Source of the DNA: DASZHC01 sp035938215
GTDB lineage: Bacteria > Verrucomicrobiota > Verrucomicrobiia > Chthoniobacterales > JAFAMB01
Length of the DNA stretch: 17,216 nucleotides
Direction: 5' to 3'
Assembly: GCA_035938215.1 (NCBI GenBank)
Contig: DASZHC010000165.1
Coordinates: 1-17,216, forward strand
This document shows positions 1 to 7,835 of the stretch, piece after piece; within the stretch, counting starts at the first letter, position 1, and each line of letters starts with the position of its first letter. The translations under genes and the position numbers were made by a program. The notes beneath the pieces are model-generated. The model had not been told where the DNA came from. It saw nothing but the letters and a program-made list of their open reading frames with translations, and did not search any database.

Positions 1-541
1 AAGGAATTTGCCGCACCGCCTCGTTGAAGCCTTCAAGGCGACGCTTGAGGAGGCGGTTCTGTCTGACTTTCTGGTGCACGTCCTAGATGCGAGCCATCCG
101 CAGGTCTACGATTTTTGTGCGACGACGATAAAGGTTTTGGAGGATCTCGGTGCGGACTCAAAGAAGATGATTACGGTGCTGAACAAGGTCGACTGCCTGG
201 CAGACGAATCGACGTTGCATGCTTTGCGGCTGCATTTTCCCGACAGCGTTTTCATTTCTGCGCTGACGGGGAGAGGATTGGACGAACTCCTTCATCGCAT
301 GGCGGATATGCTTTCCGATCGAGTCGCGAAGGTGGAAATCGCTCTTCCGCTTGATCGAACGGATCTCTTGTCTCTTTTGCACCGCGCAAGTCGCGTTTTA
401 AGCGTCGGTTATGAGCAGGGGCATGTAAATGTTGTCGCTATGGTTTCACCCAAAGTCTATGCGCGGATGGAACCCTATCTGGTGAGACCGGAAGAAACGT
501 TGGCTGCTCAGCGGTCACTGCAGTGGGAAGCGGCTAGCTAG
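1..541 (+). CDS. hflX: GTPase HflX, C-terminal part (5' end outside window)
   Basis: Ribosome-associated GTPase of the HflX family (Obg-HflX superfamily), which in other bacteria binds 50S/70S ribosomes and helps rescue or split stalled ones. The reading frame is open from base 2, so the gene starts upstream. The first visible residues, RNLPHRLVEAFKATLEEA, follow the G3 region of HflX, whose DTVGF box would lie just outside. The stretch LVHVLDASHP is typical of the family. The G4 box is NKVD (LNKVDCL) and the G5 box is SALTG (ISALTGRGLDELL). After the G domain comes a short C-terminal domain ending at TAG 539-541. About 179 residues are visible. Nothing looks broken apart from the window edge. 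It reads away from the mal genes and is functionally unrelated to them. Confidence 0.93.
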   Translation, partial: RNLPHRLVEAFKATLEEAVLSDFLVHVLDASHPQVYDFCATTIKVLEDLGADSKKMITVLNKVDCLADESTLHALRLHFPDSVFISALTGRGLDELLHRMADMLSDRVAKVEIALPLDRTDLLSLLHRASRVLSVGYEQGHVNVVAMVSPKVYARMEPYLVRPEETLAAQRSLQWEAAS

Positions 542-545
542 CGTT

Positions 546-567
546 CACAAGAGCCTGCGGCTCTGTG
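546..567 (+). terminator. Hairpin just after hflX
   Basis: Four bases after the hflX stop, CACAAGAGCC and GGCTCTGTG can form a 9-bp stem with one bulged A and a TGC loop. No T-run follows, so this is at best a weak or Rho-assisted terminator. Confidence 0.3.
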
Positions 568-870
568 ACTTGTGTGAGCGCAAGTAGGCAAGCGTCCCGC
601 TTTGCGCGCTTCAAAACCGTGCAAACCGAGACGGTTCGTTTCTCCTTCTTATTGGGGCCGGAAATGATGAGTCGGACAGCACGGAGGCCGTCCCTCCCAT
701 GAAAAACGAACATCGGCAAATCTCACGCCCCTTCAGGGCGGATTCGCCTGATGGGCTTCCCCGGGGTTAAAACGCCCGGGCTGGGTCCTCCGGCCCCCTT
801 CGGCCTTTCGGGGCGTGTAGGGGGCGCTGAATAAAATAGATACGCCGCGGAGCGGCTGTTTAAGAGCTTT
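568..870. repeat. Gene-free stretch with GC-rich, repeat-like hairpins
   Basis: I see no credible gene here. Between about 721 and 840 there is a dense set of small palindromes: CGCCC/GGGCG around a 5-base loop at 726-740, CCCCGGGG at 759-766, CCCGGG at 775-780, and alternating GGCC/GGGGC blocks at 791-814. The style (a run of short G+C hairpins separated by TTAAAA- or TTCGG-type loops) resembles dispersed intergenic repeats I associate with Verrucomicrobiota and Acidobacteriota. No second copy lies in this window, so the repeat call is inference. Confidence 0.35.
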
Positions 871-923
871 TTAGCCCGCAACGAGCTCGTCGCTGCGGCT
901 TTTGCACGATTTTTGCGGGCTAA
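871..923 (-). terminator. Inverted repeat over the malQ stop codon
   Basis: TTAGCCCGCAA (871-881) and TTGCGGGCTAA (913-923) are perfect 11-bp inverted repeats, 31 bases apart. The right arm contains the malQ stop codon (TAG on the minus strand, 922-920). The loop holds the palindrome ACGAGCTCGT (881-890). It sits where the mal operon should end. No U-run follows on the minus strand, so it may be a processing or 3'-protection hairpin rather than a classical intrinsic terminator. Confidence 0.45.
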
Positions 924-2431
924 CGTTCGTACAGTTTCGCCAAAAGCCGGAGATACTCGCCGCTCTCATTCCAGAGTTGATCCAATCGCTCCCGTGTAAA
1001 TCGCCAATGCCAGTTGCCAACCGCCTGCCCGGGCGTATTCATGCGCGATTCGCTCCCTAAACTCAGCAAATCCTGCATCGGGACGATAAACAGCCGGCTC
1101 GGCGCGGCATATCCCGCCCGTACCATATCCCAAGGGACTGCGTCGCCCGGCGCCCGCAGATACTGGCGGAAGAAGTCCTTAACCGGTTCCGACTGCTTGG
1201 AGAACCAACCCCATGCCGTATCATTGTCGTGCGTTCCGGGGTAGAGCACGGAATTAGGAACTCCGTTATGCGGCAGGTATTCGGTGGCGCCCTCGAAACC
1301 GAATTGAAGCACTTTCATCCCCGGCACGCCAGTCGCCTCGACCAGCGCTCGAACCGAATCGGTGATGATTCCGAGATCTTCAGCCACCAACTTAGCGTCC
1401 GGAAACTCTTTGTGAATTGCCTCGAAAAGAGCTAAGCCCGGGCCTTTGACCCATTTGTAATGCAGGGCGTTAATCGCGCTTGCCGGAATTCTGCAATACT
1501 CGTCAAACCCTCGAAAATGGTCGATTCGGACGACGTCATAAAGCTGAAAGCTCGCTCGGAGGCGCGACAACCACCACGCATAGTTTGTCGCGTGATGCTT
1601 GTCCCAGTCGTAGAGCGGATTTCCCCAAAGCTGACCTTCAGCTGCGAAATAGTCCGGCGGCACACCGGCAACAGCAGTCGGTCTCAAATCATCATCCATC
1701 TGAAACAAAGTTGGATGCGTCCATACGTCTGAACTATCCATGGCAACAAAAATCGGGATGTCCCCAAAAATCTGGACGCCGCGCGTATTCGCGTAAGACT
1801 TGAGTTCGAGCCATTGACGAAAGAACTCGAACTGGAACCACGCCTGCGCGTCGATTTCCTCGGAAAGCTCAGATTTTACAGATGACTTCCTGACTTTCGA
1901 GTATTGCCTGACCCCACTTGGCCACAGTTGCCAGGAGCTTCCATCATACTTGCCCTTGAGCGCAATAAAGCGGGCATACGCCTCCAGCCAGTCTTTATGG
2001 TTCTTTCGGAATGCGGCGAAATCTGCCTTGTCAGCGCGCGAGGCATCGGCGGTGAAAGCCTGATAAGCCTTTCTTAAGATTGGCCACCGCAGGACCCATT
2101 GAGCTCCGTAGTCGACGCGGTCGGCTGGAAGTCGTCTCAATTCAGCGAGATCATTTTCTTCCAGATAATGCTGTCCAACCAGAGTTTCCAGATCAATGAA
2201 ATACGGATTGCCGGCAAATGCAGAGAAACATTGATAAGGTGAGTCCCCGAATCCAGTGGGACCCAGAGGGAACACTTGCCAGTACTTCAAACCGGCATCC
2301 ACCAGGAAGTCAATGAAATGTCTCGCTTCACGGCCAAGTGTTCCGATTCCTGTGGAGCCAGGTAGACTTGTCGGATGAAGCAAAACGCCCGCTGACCGAT
2401 CCTTTAGCCAGTTGAATAGGGGGATGGACAT
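920..2431 (-). CDS. malQ: 4-alpha-glucanotransferase (amylomaltase, GH77)
   Basis: Cytoplasmic disproportionating enzyme. It transfers glucan segments between maltodextrins, releasing glucose and longer chains for further breakdown. The 503-residue protein matches the compact bacterial amylomaltase form (about 500 residues), without the extra N-terminal domain of E. coli MalQ. Visible motifs: GVLLHPTSLPG (15-25) and GDSPYQCFSAFAGNPYFIDL (62-81) at the N-terminus, and the 250s-loop region GVPPDYFAAEGQLWGNPLYD (256-275). The expected catalytic residues are present: nucleophile D304 in RIDHFRGF, acid/base E351 in VAEDLG, and D402 in GTHDND. The ATG at 2431-2429 gives the usual spacing to LLHPTSLPG. 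It has no Shine-Dalgarno sequence and lies 5 bases after a strong hairpin. It reads in the same direction as malEFGK and is likely the last gene of the operon or a regulated downstream unit. Confidence 0.96.
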   Translation of the reverse strand: MSIPLFNWLKDRSAGVLLHPTSLPGSTGIGTLGREARHFIDFLVDAGLKYWQVFPLGPTGFGDSPYQCFSAFAGNPYFIDLETLVGQHYLEENDLAELRRLPADRVDYGAQWVLRWPILRKAYQAFTADASRADKADFAAFRKNHKDWLEAYARFIALKGKYDGSSWQLWPSGVRQYSKVRKSSVKSELSEEIDAQAWFQFEFFRQWLELKSYANTRGVQIFGDIPIFVAMDSSDVWTHPTLFQMDDDLRPTAVAGVPPDYFAAEGQLWGNPLYDWDKHHATNYAWWLSRLRASFQLYDVVRIDHFRGFDEYCRIPASAINALHYKWVKGPGLALFEAIHKEFPDAKLVAEDLGIITDSVRALVEATGVPGMKVLQFGFEGATEYLPHNGVPNSVLYPGTHDNDTAWGWFSKQSEPVKDFFRQYLRAPGDAVPWDMVRAGYAAPSRLFIVPMQDLLSLGSESRMNTPGQAVGNWHWRFTRERLDQLWNESGEYLRLLAKLYER

Positions 2432-2436
2432 AATAA

Positions 2437-2473
2437 ATCGCCGAGAACCGGTTGCGGCCCGATTCTCGGCGAT
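2437..2473 (-). promoter_or_regulatory. Hairpin immediately before malQ start
   Basis: ATCGCCGAGAA (2437-2447) and TTCTCGGCGAT (2463-2473) form a perfect 11-bp inverted repeat around a 15-base loop. On the minus strand the stem ends only 5 bases before the malQ ATG and is followed by TTTATT. The fold would cover the ribosome-binding region, or it could act as a weak terminator/attenuator. The structure is seen; its role is inferred. Confidence 0.5.
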
Positions 2474-2592
2474 CCCGTCGTGCGACTCGATGATGGTTTA
2501 TCCTTCAGCAACACCTGCGATGCTGCTACCTGCAACTCTCGGATGCATTCGAAAGTCATGCTGGGCGGCAATCAATTCGCATTTGTACCGAG

Positions 2593-2667
2593 TAGAATCC
2601 TTGAAGAGCAAAACCGGTTGCAGATGAGTCATTAATCATCAGGTGGTTTTGCTTATCAAGGATTCTA
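2593..2667. repeat. 75-base inverted-repeat element (MITE/REPIN-like or RNA hairpin)
   Basis: Two 23-base arms, 2593-2615 and 2645-2667, are inverted copies matching at 21 of 23 positions. The two adjacent mismatches fall in the middle of the arm. The arms enclose a 29-base centre, which itself has GATGA (2623-2627) opposite TCATC (2636-2640). The outermost bases are TA on both sides, compatible with a TA target-site duplication. It lies in the malQ leader. It could be a miniature transposon remnant, a REPIN-like element or a long RNA hairpin; the sequence alone does not decide. Confidence 0.45.
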
Positions 2668-2751
2668 AGCGAGGCCGCTTCGCCAATCGGTGCTGCTCCC
2701 AACGCGACCTTGAGATACTTACATCTCGCCGATCTGAGGCGCGGCCTCGCT
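2668..2751 (-). other. Nested inverted repeats in the malQ leader
   Basis: AGCGAGGCCGC (2668-2678) pairs perfectly with GCGGCCTCGCT (2741-2751). Inside, ATCGG (2686-2690) faces CCGAT (2729-2733) across a symmetric 7-by-7 internal loop. GAGAT (2712-2716) and ATCTC (2723-2727) make a separate small hairpin with a 6-base loop. Together these could fold into an 84-nt branched structure directly abutting the 75-base element. This fills the rest of the gap between the 85-residue ORF and malQ; no gene is seen in it. Confidence 0.4.
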
Positions 2752-2763
2752 AGCTTCTATTTC

Positions 2764-3021
2764 TTATTTGGCTTCCTGCGCTGGAACGTTTTCTTCAGGG
2801 AAAGTGAGGGTTTCCAAAAGGAATTTCTCGTACTTTTCCTTATGATTTTTCATCCACTCGTTTCGCGCCTCTTCCCAGGAAAGCTGCTGCCCCTTTTCGC
2901 CTTCAATCCATTTATACTTACGGATCTCTTCCTTGATAAGATAAGTGATTCGATAAAAGGGGTCCGACAGCATCATCGGAGGAACCTGAACGTACTGCTC
3001 AGTATCTAGGATTTGGCGCAT
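2764..3021 (-). CDS. Small hypothetical protein between malK and malQ
   Basis: An 85-residue soluble protein that I cannot assign to a named family. It starts with ATG nine bases after the malK stop, so it is probably co-transcribed with malEFGK. It has no signal peptide or membrane segment. The middle is rich in charged and aromatic residues (EEIRKYKWIEGEKG, then SWEEARNEWMKNHKEKYEKF) and is probably helical. The pattern Y-K-W-I-E-x-E-K followed by a helix with A..x..W....H recalls small uncharacterised bacterial proteins, but that is memory, not a search. The C-terminus (PEENVPAQEAK) is probably disordered. The coding call rests on operon position, an uninterrupted frame and plausible composition. 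No canonical ribosome-binding site is visible (GCTCC before ATG). Confidence 0.75.
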   Translation of the reverse strand: MRQILDTEQYVQVPPMMLSDPFYRITYLIKEEIRKYKWIEGEKGQQLSWEEARNEWMKNHKEKYEKFLLETLTFPEENVPAQEAK

Positions 3022-3030
3022 GGAGCGGGC

Positions 3031-4158
3031 TTATCGAATGACGTTTTCCGTCGCGGCATCGAAGAGGCTGACTTTATCAAGATTGATCTGAACGGTGACT
3101 TGCTCACCCAAATGGAAGAGGTGTTCACCGTGGATGCGAGCGATCATGTTTCCGGTGCCGGACTTCAGGTAAACGAGAGATTCTGAGCCCATCGGTTCCG
3201 AGATTTCAACGGTCGAGACTACGGGTATGTGGCCGCTGTCTTTCACCTGGTCGCTAAGATGCTCAGGCCGGACGCCGAAGACGATATCCTTATCGACATA
3301 CTTGCCGGCGAGAGACTCCAAACGCCCCTGCAAAGGGATAGTCAGCCCGTTCTTTTCCGCCGTCTCGACGAAGAACAAACCGCCGTCGCGTTTTTGTACT
3401 TTTCCCTTAATCAAGTTCATCGGAGGACTACCGATAAACCCCGCGACGAAAAGGTTGTCCGGTTGGCGGTAAAGGGTCAGTGGGTCAGCCACCTGCATGA
3501 TGTTGCCGTCGCGCATGACGCAGATGCGGTCGCCCATGGTCATCGCCTCCACCTGGTCGTGGGTTACGTAGATCATCGTCGAACCGAGTTGCGCGTGGAG
3601 TTTTGAAATCTCCGAGCGCATCTGAACGCGCATTTTCGCGTCGAGGTTTGACAATGGCTCGTCGAACAGAAAGACCTTCGGACTTCGCACGATCGCGCGG
3701 CCGAGAGCAACGCGCTGGCGCTGACCGCCGGAGAGCGCGTGAGGTTTCCGCTCCAGCATGTGATCAAGGCCAAGGGCCTTGGATGTTCGACCGACGGTCT
3801 CCGAGATGAAATCCTTTGACTTCTTCGCAAGCTGCAGTCCGAAAGCCATGTTGTTATAGAGCGTCATGTGCGGGTAGAGCGCATAGTTTTGAAACACCAT
3901 CGCTATCCCGCGATCTTTCGGTTCCATTTCGTTCACCACGCGGCCGCCGATCGAAATCGTTCCGCTGGAGATCTTTTCGAGGCCCGCGACCATTCGGAGG
4001 GTTGTCGACTTTCCGCACCCGGAAGGACCGACAAGCACCATAAACTCGCCATCCTCAATATGCAGGCTGATGTTCTTTACAGCTGTGAACGTGGGGCGTC
4101 CCCGATCGTCCACATAGGTTTTCACTAAATTTTTAATTTCAACGGCTCCTTCGCTCAT
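3031..4158 (-). CDS. malK: Maltose/maltodextrin ABC transporter ATPase
   Basis: Cytoplasmic ATPase subunit (dimer) powering the MalFGK2 importer. I start it at the ATG at 4158 (MSEGAVEIKNLVKTY), which begins the conserved domain directly. A longer frame reaching 4230 would overlap the end of malG. The protein has 375 residues, normal for the MalK/UgpC family. Motifs: Walker A GPSGCGKST (44-52), Q-loop VFQNYALYPHMT (88-99), signature LSGGQRQRVALGRA (142-155), Walker B VFLFDEP (162-168), D-loop SNLDA, H-loop H200 in YVTHDQVEAMTMG. The remainder is the C-terminal OB/TOBE regulatory domain, with GVRPEHL typical of this class. malG ends 20 bases upstream and the 85-residue ORF begins 9 bases downstream. 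MalK-type ATPases sometimes serve several CUT1 systems, but the malEFG context makes maltodextrin the obvious substrate. Confidence 0.96.
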   Translation of the reverse strand: MSEGAVEIKNLVKTYVDDRGRPTFTAVKNISLHIEDGEFMVLVGPSGCGKSTTLRMVAGLEKISSGTISIGGRVVNEMEPKDRGIAMVFQNYALYPHMTLYNNMAFGLQLAKKSKDFISETVGRTSKALGLDHMLERKPHALSGGQRQRVALGRAIVRSPKVFLFDEPLSNLDAKMRVQMRSEISKLHAQLGSTMIYVTHDQVEAMTMGDRICVMRDGNIMQVADPLTLYRQPDNLFVAGFIGSPPMNLIKGKVQKRDGGLFFVETAEKNGLTIPLQGRLESLAGKYVDKDIVFGVRPEHLSDQVKDSGHIPVVSTVEISEPMGSESLVYLKSGTGNMIARIHGEHLFHLGEQVTVQINLDKVSLFDAATENVIR

Positions 4159-4178
4159 GGCAGTTCGTTCTGGGGTTG

Positions 4179-5081
4179 TTATTCTTTGACGCCACCGGAG
4201 GTCAGGCCTCCGATGACGAATCTTTGGCACATAAGGAAAACTACAGTGATCGGCACGCCGCTCAAGACCGCTAACGCAGCAAATCGACCCCAGAGTTTTT
4301 CCTGTTCATACAAAAATGAGTTAGCACCCACCGCCAACGTCCAGTTATCGCCGGACTGCAGAACGACAGATGCCACTGGGTATTCAGACATATAGGAGAT
4401 GAACGAGAGAATAAATACAACTGCAAAAATTGGTAGACTTATCGGAATCAAGATTCTTGTTAAAGTTTGGAACTGACTCGCACCATCTATTCGAGCTGAT
4501 TCTTCCATACTGGGGGGGATCGTTTCGAAATACCCTTTTATCATCCAGATATAATTCGAGATGCCGCCCAGGTAAACCATGATTAATCCGGAATGCGTGT
4601 TCAGACCGATCCATCGGAAATATTGCCCGGCAAAATCCAGAATCACATAGAACGCTACCAATGAGAGAACCATGGGGAACATCTGGAGAATGAGGAGACC
4701 TCTTAAAGTAATCGACTTGAATCTGAATCGGAGTCTGGCAAACGCATATGCAGCCGATCCAGAAAGGAAAATGATTCCCGCGGACGCGATGAATGAGACC
4801 TTGATTGAATTCCAAAACCAGAACAGCGGAGGCGTGCTCGGTTTGATCAGGCGCGTTTCCCCGGTGGCTGGGTTGACGACCTCCTGGTAAGGGATGCCAA
4901 AAACATATTTCCAGTGGTCCAGGCTGACCTTGTCGGGAATTAAGCGGCTCGGCGCGAAATTGCCTTGGCGAAAGGAGGCCGAGACAACCATGACGAATGG
5001 CACCAATATCAAAACGAGAAAGCAAATCATGAACGCATGCGCCATGGTTTTGCGGACAAGAAGTTTTTGACTCGCGGTCAT
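4179..5081 (-). CDS. malG: Maltose ABC transporter permease MalG
   Basis: Inner-membrane permease of the maltose/maltodextrin importer, 300 residues (E. coli MalG is 296). The N-terminal membrane segment is at about 15-35 (HAFMICFLVLILVPFVMVV), and further segments begin at about 95. The EAA loop that docks on MalK is at 193-213 (MEESARIDGASQFQTLTRIL, then IPIS). The C-terminus GGLTSGGVKE closely resembles the GLTAGGVKG end of enteric MalG. Other shared stretches include IKGYFETI and AVVFILSFI. ATG at 5081-5079 lies 4 bases after the malF stop, suggesting translational coupling. Confidence 0.96.
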   Translation of the reverse strand: MTASQKLLVRKTMAHAFMICFLVLILVPFVMVVSASFRQGNFAPSRLIPDKVSLDHWKYVFGIPYQEVVNPATGETRLIKPSTPPLFWFWNSIKVSFIASAGIIFLSGSAAYAFARLRFRFKSITLRGLLILQMFPMVLSLVAFYVILDFAGQYFRWIGLNTHSGLIMVYLGGISNYIWMIKGYFETIPPSMEESARIDGASQFQTLTRILIPISLPIFAVVFILSFISYMSEYPVASVVLQSGDNWTLAVGANSFLYEQEKLWGRFAALAVLSGVPITVVFLMCQRFVIGGLTSGGVKE

Positions 5082-5085
5082 TTGA

Positions 5086-6627
5086 TTACATTTTCACGTT
5101 TTTCCCACTCAGTTTCAGATTCATCCAGGCGAGGAAGCCGACCATTAGGAAAAGCAAAGTGGCGATAGCACTCGCCAAACCGTAGTTAGTGCCTGAATCG
5201 CGAAAGGCGATATTGAACGTATAGTTGACCAGCAAGTCGGTCTCGCCCGCGATGCCGCCACCGACCATTTTTGGCCCCCCGCCCGTCAAAAGATAGATGA
5301 GATTGAAATTGTTGAAGTTAAACGCGAAGCTTGAGACGAGAATCGGGACGAGGGGTGGCAACACCAAGGGCAGGGTAATCTTGAAGAAATCGATTAGTGG
5401 ATTGCTGCCTTCGATCGCGCTCGCTTCATAAATCCCGGATGGAATTGACTGAAGCATTCCGGTGCAAATCAACATCATGTACGGATAGCCCAGCCAGACA
5501 TTCACCAGCAGGACCATCACACGTGCGCCCCAGGGATTTGTCTCCCACTCGGGTGCGAAGCCGAAAGCAGCCTTCAGAAACTCGTTTACCGCACCGAATT
5601 CCTGATTGAATAACCCTTTGAAAATGAGAATTGAAAGCACTGCCGGCACCGCGTACGGAAGAATCAACAGGGTGCGATAACCTCCCCGAAAATTAAGCTC
5701 TTTCCACTCCAGGATTACGGCCAACAGCATTCCGACGGCAAATGTGAGGGCAACTGAGATCGCGGAGAAAGAAACAGTCCAAAGGAAGATCTTGAAAAAT
5801 GGACCCTGAATCCGCGGATCGGCTAAGATCCTGAGGTAATTCTCCAGCCCGCTGAATGTCCGAAATCCGACCCCCACTTTTTCTCCCTTATTCTTGACGA
5901 AATAGCCTCGCCTGAAATCGGGCCTGATGGCTGTTCCATCTTGGCTGTTCGTTAACGAGCCATCCGGATTCAAAGTCCAGACGCGCTGGCGAGATGCAAA
6001 TCGTTGCAGACCTTCAAGCCCGACCAGGGTGTCGTCCGGCAGCGCAAATTGCCGGCCTCGCATTGGTATAAACAATTTCTCGCGCGTAACTTGTGCAAGT
6101 TCCAGAACCGTTCCCTTTATTGTCGCGCCCGGCAGGAGAGCTTCTAACTTTGCGGGTTCCTGTTCGCCCTTTGGTTGTTCTCCGGCCTTTAGCTCAAGTG
6201 GGCTTGATGCAAAGCGTTTCGCAGGGTCCTTCTCATCTTCGAGATAGAGAACGTACCGGTCATTTCCCTCAGCGAACAACTTGTATTTGTAGGAGGCTTT
6301 ACCGACTGGAAAAGTCTCCTGTCTGAAGAGAGCGAGGGCCCGATCAAAGGACAACAGGTGCTCAGAACTATATTTCGTGAAACTGAGAAACACCATGTAG
6401 GCGATCGGAAAGATCACGAACAAGCCAAACCCCAGAAGTCCAGGAAAAAGGTATCGGTAGGTGTAGCCCGACTCGCTCAGGAAGACAAAAGCCCCAAGGC
6501 AAACAATGATCAAAATCGCGAGTGCGACCCAGACATTCCCGGCTTGGTAAGCTTCGAAGCTCAGGTAGAGCCCCGGAATCGCGACCAGTGCGACAAGAAT
6601 TTGCCGGATCGGGAATCCTCCATTCAC
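5086..6627 (-). CDS. malF: Maltose ABC transporter permease MalF (with large periplasmic P2 domain)
   Basis: Inner-membrane permease partner of MalG, 513 residues, nearly the same length as E. coli MalF (514). Membrane segments lie at about 8-26, 33-50 and 62-84. A periplasmic P2-type domain follows at about 85-275, and contains LTNSQDGTAIRPD (225-237), which parallels the enteric LTNNQSG region. The core permease comes after that, with LILPYAVPAVLSILIFKGLF (321-340) and the EAA loop YEASAIEGSNPLIDFFKITL (400-419). Later motifs FAFNFNNFNLI and GETDLLVNYTFNIAF are classic for MalF. The P2 domain separates true MalF from most CUT1 permeases. The start appears to be GTG at 6627-6625, two bases after the malE stop. 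The nearby ATGs are out of frame. Confidence 0.95.
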   Translation of the reverse strand: MNGGFPIRQILVALVAIPGLYLSFEAYQAGNVWVALAILIIVCLGAFVFLSESGYTYRYLFPGLLGFGLFVIFPIAYMVFLSFTKYSSEHLLSFDRALALFRQETFPVGKASYKYKLFAEGNDRYVLYLEDEKDPAKRFASSPLELKAGEQPKGEQEPAKLEALLPGATIKGTVLELAQVTREKLFIPMRGRQFALPDDTLVGLEGLQRFASRQRVWTLNPDGSLTNSQDGTAIRPDFRRGYFVKNKGEKVGVGFRTFSGLENYLRILADPRIQGPFFKIFLWTVSFSAISVALTFAVGMLLAVILEWKELNFRGGYRTLLILPYAVPAVLSILIFKGLFNQEFGAVNEFLKAAFGFAPEWETNPWGARVMVLLVNVWLGYPYMMLICTGMLQSIPSGIYEASAIEGSNPLIDFFKITLPLVLPPLVPILVSSFAFNFNNFNLIYLLTGGGPKMVGGGIAGETDLLVNYTFNIAFRDSGTNYGLASAIATLLFLMVGFLAWMNLKLSGKNVKM

Positions 6628-6629
6628 AT

Positions 6630-7811
6630 CTATTTTTCCATGCTCTTTTTTGCCTCATCAAGGGCAACCTCGGGAGAGGCCTGCCCATTCGTGGCTATCT
6701 GAAAGGCTGAGGCCATGGCACTCCAAAACCGTCCCATTTGAGGGATATTCGGCATCAGGACTCCTTTTAGCGCGTTTTCAAGAGTAGTCTTAATGAGCGG
6801 ATCCTTGGCCGCCATCTCATTCAGGAGGGTTTTCAGGGCTGGAACCCCGATGGAAACCTCTGCTCCGAGACTTTTCAGTCCATCAGAGGTAGCAACGTAC
6901 TTTTCAATAAATTTCTGTGCTAGATCAGCGTTGGGCGTGGATCGGTTAACAAGTGCGGCGAGTACGCCCACAAAGGGTTTACCGGGATTGCCGCCAACTC
7001 CGGGCAACGGAGCCAATCCGAAATCGATGCCGCTTTTTTGCAGATTTGCCCAGGCCCACGGGCCATTGATCATCATTGCAAGCTCGCCGGCGTTCATCTT
7101 CTGATCCGTAACGTTGTAGGAAGCGCCTCGGGGCATCACACCGATGTGGATCAGTTCGACGATGGCTTCGAGTCCCAGAATGGCTCCCGAATTGTTCACG
7201 CCGATGTCTGTGACGTCATATCCGCTTACCGTTCTCCTGTATGGGTACCCGCCTCCGCTGGCGAGAAACGGCCAACTGAAGTAAGGTGTATTGTAGTCCC
7301 ACATGATGGGAATGATATTCGGGTTTCGAGCCCTGAGTTCTGCGGCGAATGCGGGTATTTGCGAAAGTTGATCGGGTGGTTTGCCGGTGACCAATTTCTT
7401 ATTGTAAATGAGCGAAATAGCCTCGAGAGAGAGGGGGTATCCCCAGATCAGGTTGTTGTGTGTCACCGCCTCCCAGGACAGCGGAATAAAATTCTGCTTG
7501 AAGTCGTCGCTGATCTCCAGCGGCCTCAGAAGTCCGGCGTCGGCCCATTCGCCAATCCGATCGTGGGCCCATAAAACGATATCCGGGCCTTTGCCGCTCT
7601 GAGCTGCGGATTGGAATTTGTCTGTGAGATTGTCTGGCGTCTCCACCCTGACAGGAACCCGAAGATCCTTTTGAAATTCGTCTCCGAGTTCGACAAGGCC
7701 GCGGTAGCCCTTGTCTCGATTAACCCAAATGAGCAACTCACCATCTGTCCAGGCAAACGCCTGAGCGGCGAACCAAAAGACGAAGATCCAGAGAAGGAGA
7801 TTTTTGGCCAT
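6630..7811 (-). CDS. malE: Periplasmic maltose/maltodextrin-binding protein
   Basis: Solute-binding protein that captures maltodextrins and delivers them to MalFGK2, 393 residues (E. coli precursor 396). The signal peptide is at 1-20 (MAKNLLLWIFVFWFAAQAFA), with likely cleavage after AFA. There is no lipobox cysteine, so it should be a soluble periplasmic protein. Family stretches: LLIWVNRDKGYRGL, GPDIVLWAHDRIGEWADAGL, EAISLIYNKKL, INGPWAWANL, KPFVGVL and GVLMPNIPQMGRFW. Each closely follows enteric MalE. The ATG at 7811-7809 has no Shine-Dalgarno sequence. Only 24 bases separate the A-run of the upstream terminator (up to 7836 on the + strand) from the start codon, so a private promoter is hardly possible there. 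Expression probably comes by read-through from the lamB-remnant unit. Confidence 0.96.
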   Translation of the reverse strand: MAKNLLLWIFVFWFAAQAFAWTDGELLIWVNRDKGYRGLVELGDEFQKDLRVPVRVETPDNLTDKFQSAAQSGKGPDIVLWAHDRIGEWADAGLLRPLEISDDFKQNFIPLSWEAVTHNNLIWGYPLSLEAISLIYNKKLVTGKPPDQLSQIPAFAAELRARNPNIIPIMWDYNTPYFSWPFLASGGGYPYRRTVSGYDVTDIGVNNSGAILGLEAIVELIHIGVMPRGASYNVTDQKMNAGELAMMINGPWAWANLQKSGIDFGLAPLPGVGGNPGKPFVGVLAALVNRSTPNADLAQKFIEKYVATSDGLKSLGAEVSIGVPALKTLLNEMAAKDPLIKTTLENALKGVLMPNIPQMGRFWSAMASAFQIATNGQASPEVALDEAKKSMEK

Positions 7812-7835
7812 ACAAAGTTCGAACGCCGAGGGGGG

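Noticed and set aside
4159..4230. Longer malK start reaching 4230
   Set aside because: The extra 24 residues are Arg-rich, overlap the end of malG and precede the conserved domain that begins cleanly at MSEGAVEIKNL; the ATG at 4158 is preferred.
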